DNA of 64,000 nucleotides from Arthrobacter sulfonylureivorans (GTDB lineage Bacteria; Actinomycetota; Actinomycetes; Actinomycetales; Micrococcaceae). The position numbers and the translations under genes were made by a program. A model generated the notes under the pieces. That model worked only from the letters and a program-made list of their open reading frames with translations, had not been told where the DNA came from and made no database searches. Position 1 is the first letter of the stretch; every line of letters starts with the position of its first letter. Below, one piece after another: positions 61,645-64,000 of the stretch. The DNA is taken from contig RJAE01000004.1 in assembly GCA_004000035.1 (NCBI GenBank), forward strand, positions 244,886 to 308,885, in the 5' to 3' direction.

Positions 61645-63308
61645 TTGAGGAGTCCTTCTGCGAGGGGCCCGAGGGCAAGGGCCGGGAAGTAGCTGAGCGC
61701 GGTCAGGATGACCGTCACGCCCAGGAGCAGCGAGCCGAACAGCCATCCGTGCGTCGGAACCGTTCCGGCCGACGCCGGGATGCGTTGTTGCCGGGCGAGG
61801 GAGCCGGCCAGGGCCAACACCAGCGCAATGGGCAGGAAGCGGCCCAGCAGCATGGCGATGCCCATCATGACCGACAGGTACGGGCCGGAGGTGGTGATGC
61901 CGCCGAAGGCCGAGCCGTTGTTGTTCGCCCCGGAGGTGAAGGCGTAGAGCATTTCACTGAACTGGTGCGGGCCCGAGGACGGGGCGTTGGCCACAACGTC
62001 CGGCAGCAGGACTGAGATGCCGGCCAGTGCCAGCACCAGGGCCGGGGTGACCAGGATGTACAGGGCCGTGAGTTTCATTTCACTCGGGCCAATCTTTTTC
62101 CCCAGGTATTCCGGGGTGCGCCCGACCATGAGCCCGGCGATGAAAACGGAGATGATGGACAGGATCAGCATGCCGTACAGCCCGGAGCCCGTCCCGCCGG
62201 GGGCAACCTCCCCAAGCATCATGTTCACCATCGCCACCCCGCCTGCCATCGGCGGCAGGGAATCATGGGCGGTGTTCACGGCGCCGGTGGAGGTCAAAGT
62301 GGTGGAGGCGGCGAAGATCGCGCCCGGCACCGGCCCGAAGCGCTGCTCGAATCCTTCCCCGAGGCCACCGGCGGCCGCCGTCGCAGTTCCCTGCCCGGAG
62401 GCCACCGCCCAGCCCATCAGGGAAACGGAGGCCAGCCACAGCGAGCCCATAACGGCGGCAACCGTGAAGCCCTGCCGCTGATCGCCCACTATGCGGCCGT
62501 AAGCGTACGGCAGGGCCGAGGGGATCAGCAGGAGCAGGAAGACCTGGAACAGGCTGATGAACACGTTCGGGTTCTCAAACGGGTGGGCGGAGTTGGCGTT
62601 GAAATAGCCGCCGCCGTTGGTTCCGAGCTCCTTGATGGCTTCCTGGGACGCGACGGGCCCGCCGGGAATTGTCTGGCTGATCCCGGACGCCTGGTTGACG
62701 ACGTCGGTGGACCAGAAATTCTGCACCACCCCGCCGAGGACCATCACGATGGCTACGGCGGCCGCCATCGGCAGCAGGACACGGAACGAGGTCCGGGCAA
62801 GGTCGACCCAGAAGTTTCCCAGCCTGTCGGTCCGGGTGCGGGCTATGCCACGGATTAGGGCGACGGCGACGACGATGCCGACGGCGGCGGAGAGGAAGTT
62901 CTGTACGGCCAAAAGGCACATCTGAACGAACATCCCGACCGTGGCCTCCGGGGCGTAGGTCTGCCAGTTGGTGTTGGTGACGAACGAAATCGACGTGTTC
63001 ATCGCCACCCAGGGGTCAACCCCGGCCAGACCGTTGCTGCCCGGGAGGGCGCCTTGGAGCCGCTGGAGCAGGAACACCGCCAGGATTGAGACGGCGGAGA
63101 ACACCAGGACGCTACGCAGATAAACGGACCAGGTCTGCTCGGTCCCGGCGTCGACGCCGGCGAGCCGGTAGAACATCCGCTCCGCCCTGGTTGAGGTCTT
63201 CCCCTCGAAAACCCGGACCAGATACACCCCGAGCGGCTTGTGCAGGGCGGCCAGGGCCACGACAAGGGCGGCCACCTGGATGAGGAACGAGGCAGTGTTG
63301 AAGTTCAC
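61641..63308 (-). CDS. kdpA: Potassium-transporting ATPase channel subunit KdpA
   Basis: Membrane subunit of 555 residues with about ten helices, related to KtrB/TrkH. Filter segments include [11 protein letters not shown] (first), [21 protein letters not shown] (second), [13 protein letters not shown] (third) and [14 protein letters not shown] (fourth), each with the signature glycines. It forms the potassium selectivity filter and delivers K+ to KdpB. It follows kdpF with a 7-bp gap and overlaps kdpB. Confidence 0.95.
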   Translation of the reverse strand: MNFNTASFLIQVAALVVALAALHKPLGVYLVRVFEGKTSTRAERMFYRLAGVDAGTEQTWSVYLRSVLVFSAVSILAVFLLQRLQGALPGSNGLAGVDPWVAMNTSISFVTNTNWQTYAPEATVGMFVQMCLLAVQNFLSAAVGIVVAVALIRGIARTRTDRLGNFWVDLARTSFRVLLPMAAAVAIVMVLGGVVQNFWSTDVVNQASGISQTIPGGPVASQEAIKELGTNGGGYFNANSAHPFENPNVFISLFQVFLLLLIPSALPYAYGRIVGDQRQGFTVAAVMGSLWLASVSLMGWAVASGQGTATAAAGGLGEGFEQRFGPVPGAIFAASTTLTSTGAVNTAHDSLPPMAGGVAMVNMMLGEVAPGGTGSGLYGMLILSIISVFIAGLMVGRTPEYLGKKIGPSEMKLTALYILVTPALVLALAGISVLLPDVVANAPSSGPHQFSEMLYAFTSGANNNGSAFGGITTSGPYLSVMMGIAMLLGRFLPIALVLALAGSLARQQRIPASAGTVPTHGWLFGSLLLGVTVILTALSYFPALALGPLAEGLLK

Positions 63309-63315
63309 TGGATCC

Positions 63316-63414
63316 TCACCATTTTTCCGGGTGGGTGAGAACGGCCAGCAGATAGCCCAGCAGGGACAGGCCTGCGATCAGCAGCACAGTCCACATGATG
63401 GCATCACCATTCAC
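63316..63414 (-). CDS. kdpF: Small KdpF subunit
   Basis: Peptide of 32 residues (26 from the internal ATG at 63396) that is essentially one membrane helix: MWTVLLIAGLSLLGYLLAVL followed by THPEKW. The ending HPEKx is the hallmark of KdpF. GTG 63414 overlaps the stop of the upstream small gene as GTGA. KdpF stabilises the Kdp complex. Confidence 0.85.
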   Translation of the reverse strand: MNGDAIMWTVLLIAGLSLLGYLLAVLTHPEKW

Positions 63415-63530
63415 TGGTCCGTCACCCGCCCATCACTGGCACCGCCAACCATCCCGGTCAGGAGCTGACCGACCCACATCACGAAACCCATGGACACCAC
63501 AAAAATGCCCAGAACAGCCAGATCGGCCAC
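63411..63530 (-). CDS. 39-residue membrane peptide preceding kdpF
   Basis: Too short for routine calling. GTG 63530 has AAAGGAACGTGTC before it; the product VADLAVLGIFVVSMGFVMWV plus a short tail GQLLTGMVGGASDGRVTDQ has one transmembrane helix. The stop overlaps the kdpF start (GTGA), so translation should be coupled to kdpF. I do not know this peptide as a named Kdp subunit. It could be an accessory or a coupling peptide. Confidence 0.65.
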   Translation of the reverse strand: MADLAVLGIFVVSMGFVMWVGQLLTGMVGGASDGRVTDQ

Positions 63531-63622
63531 GACACGTTCCTTTCATCTGTCCGCAGCATTTTTCTGCGGGATAGGCCCAGTCAACCCCCGGACCGATGTG
63601 AAAGAGTCGTGAAAGAGCCGTC

Positions 63623-63672
63623 CCTAACGAATTCTTAACGCCGCAGGGCTGAATCTTGACGGCTTCTTAACT
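63623..63672 (-). promoter_or_regulatory. Putative KdpE operator of the kdp operon
   Basis: Four heptamers in the same direction: CCTAACG (63623), CTTAACG (63634), CTTGACG (63655) and CTTAACT (63666). Starts are 11, 21 and 11 bp apart, i.e. all on one face of the helix, as expected for an OmpR-family activator. They lie 93-142 bp upstream of the small peptide preceding kdpF. Confidence 0.65.
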
Positions 63673-63746
63673 CCTGCGGTGAATCCGGTGTCGGGTGGAT
63701 GCAACCCGGTCCGCACGGCCTTTCGTCGTCCCACATTCGCCCCGGT

Positions 63747-63767
63747 GTTAAGGACTCAGCGTTAAGG
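63747..63767 (+). promoter_or_regulatory. Opposite-strand CTTAACG-type repeat upstream of right-edge transcript
   Basis: GTTAAGG occurs at 63747 and 63761, 14 bp apart, the complement of CCTTAAC. The spacing differs from the 11 bp of the kdp site, so binding by KdpE is less certain. It lies about 95-115 bp before the start codon at 63861. Confidence 0.4.
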
Positions 63768-63860
63768 ATTCGCAAAGATCGGCGATCCCCGGGAAACCTT
63801 CGTGGGCGGTGCTAGCTTCGGCTGTGGTCACGGCGCGGTGTGCAGCGCGGAAAGGAATCC

Positions 63861-64000
63861 ATGACGACGTTGAGCAGGCCCCCGTTACCTAATGGGAGTT
63901 GGAGGGAGCCAGTAAGACCTTCCCGTTACCCGGACTTCGAGTCCCCAAAAAAGATGGTTCTTTGGCTCCCTCCACTCCCGGCACCTACCGTGGCCGGAAG
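63861..64000 (+). CDS. Possible open frame running off the right edge
   Basis: GGAAAGGAATCC precedes an ATG and the frame stays open for 46 codons to the edge (MTTLSRPPLPNGSWREP..., then SRYPDFESPKKMVLWLPPLP). Codon third positions are less GC-rich than in neighbouring genes, and the same bases form a long inverted repeat. It might be a real gene start or a structured RNA. No family recognised. Confidence 0.35.
   Translation, partial: MTTLSRPPLPNGSWREPVRPSRYPDFESPKKMVLWLPPLPAPTVAG
63894..63979. repeat. Long inverted repeat with inner hairpin
   Basis: Left arm GGGAGTTGGAGGGAGCCA (63894-63911) and right arm TGGCTCCCTCCACTCCC (63963-63979) pair over 17 bp with one bulged T; inside lies a second hairpin GGACT-TCG-AGTCC (63932-63944). 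Such nested pairing suggests a folded RNA leader or the ends of a tiny repeat element. No known riboswitch signature was recognised. Confidence 0.6.

Larger units (their letters stand above)
63531..63860. other. kdp promoter region with KdpE-like repeats
   Basis: About 330 bp without a gene. It carries the four CTTAACG-like heptamers at 63623-63672 (kdp side) and an opposite pair at 63747-63767, so regulation of a divergent transcript is plausible. A TAGCTT near 63813 might be its -10. Confidence 0.5.

Overview
The window is GC-rich and reads as an actinobacterial chromosome, most likely Arthrobacter or a close relative in the Micrococcaceae. Supporting signs are mycothiol-dependent genes (a mycoredoxin with a CGYC motif and an S-(hydroxymethyl)mycothiol dehydrogenase), a DnaE2/DUF6504 SOS unit with an actinobacterial LexA box, and GTG/TTG and apparently leaderless starts. 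The genus is an inference. No tRNA, rRNA or CRISPR array was seen.

Layout. (1) 1-13.5 kb is mostly housekeeping and stress genes: dnaE2 (cut by the left edge) with DUF6504 behind a LexA box, a decayed VOC gene, SRPBCC and SRAP proteins, mycoredoxin, the mycothiol formaldehyde-detoxification pair, moaA, a lipoate-ligase-like gene, a uridine-kinase-like gene, a DnaJ-like protein, RNase Z and an F420-reductase-like gene. (2) 13.9-36.4 kb resembles the low-oxygen/dormancy gene sets of actinobacteria: two zinc alcohol dehydrogenases, a HAD-GH65 fusion, two tandem P-type ATPases (one frameshifted), PEP synthase, an FMN-binding PPOX protein, a cupin, a GH15 glucoamylase-like enzyme, a DUF6325/SHOCT pair, a large LuxR ATPase regulator and a WS/DGAT acyltransferase. 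Remnants of a universal stress protein and of a second PEP synthase lie among them. (3) 36.4-39.6 kb is a metal-handling patch: multicopper oxidase plus SHOCT protein, an internally deleted CDF exporter, and a MerR regulator whose stop codon overlaps the start of an unannotated 25-residue peptide with eight cysteines. (4) 39.6-46.5 kb is an arsenic island: truncated arsN1-like gene, arsR, aquaglyceroporin, an ArsR-ArsC fusion, arsC, trxB, a Cys-tailed flavoprotein, an atypical LMW phosphatase and an ArsO-like flavoprotein. Three near-identical 16-bp operators sit at its promoters. (5) 46.5-50.2 kb is a scarred zone: a long perfect palindrome, a GMC oxidoreductase, an AraC gene broken by an amber codon and an IS481 transposase remnant. 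(6) 50.2-64 kb is for potassium and ion homeostasis: ktrB, an ABC exporter, an nhaA remnant and kdpFABC-kdpDE. A further 39-codon membrane peptide overlaps the kdpF start.

How the parts fit. In the arsenic island two LMW-PTP reductases make arsenite, TrxB can recycle reductase thiols and the aquaglyceroporin gives an exit route; no ArsB/Acr3 pump is visible. In the potassium region the same 11-bp-spaced CTTAACG repeats occur upstream of kdp and upstream of the ktrB unit, which suggests shared KdpE control. The window carries an unusual number of broken genes. Two of the breaks, in one ATPase, are single-base losses in C/G runs and could be sequencing errors; others, such as the CDF deletion, the IS481 fragment and the truncated arsN1 and nhaA, look like real decay or rearrangement.
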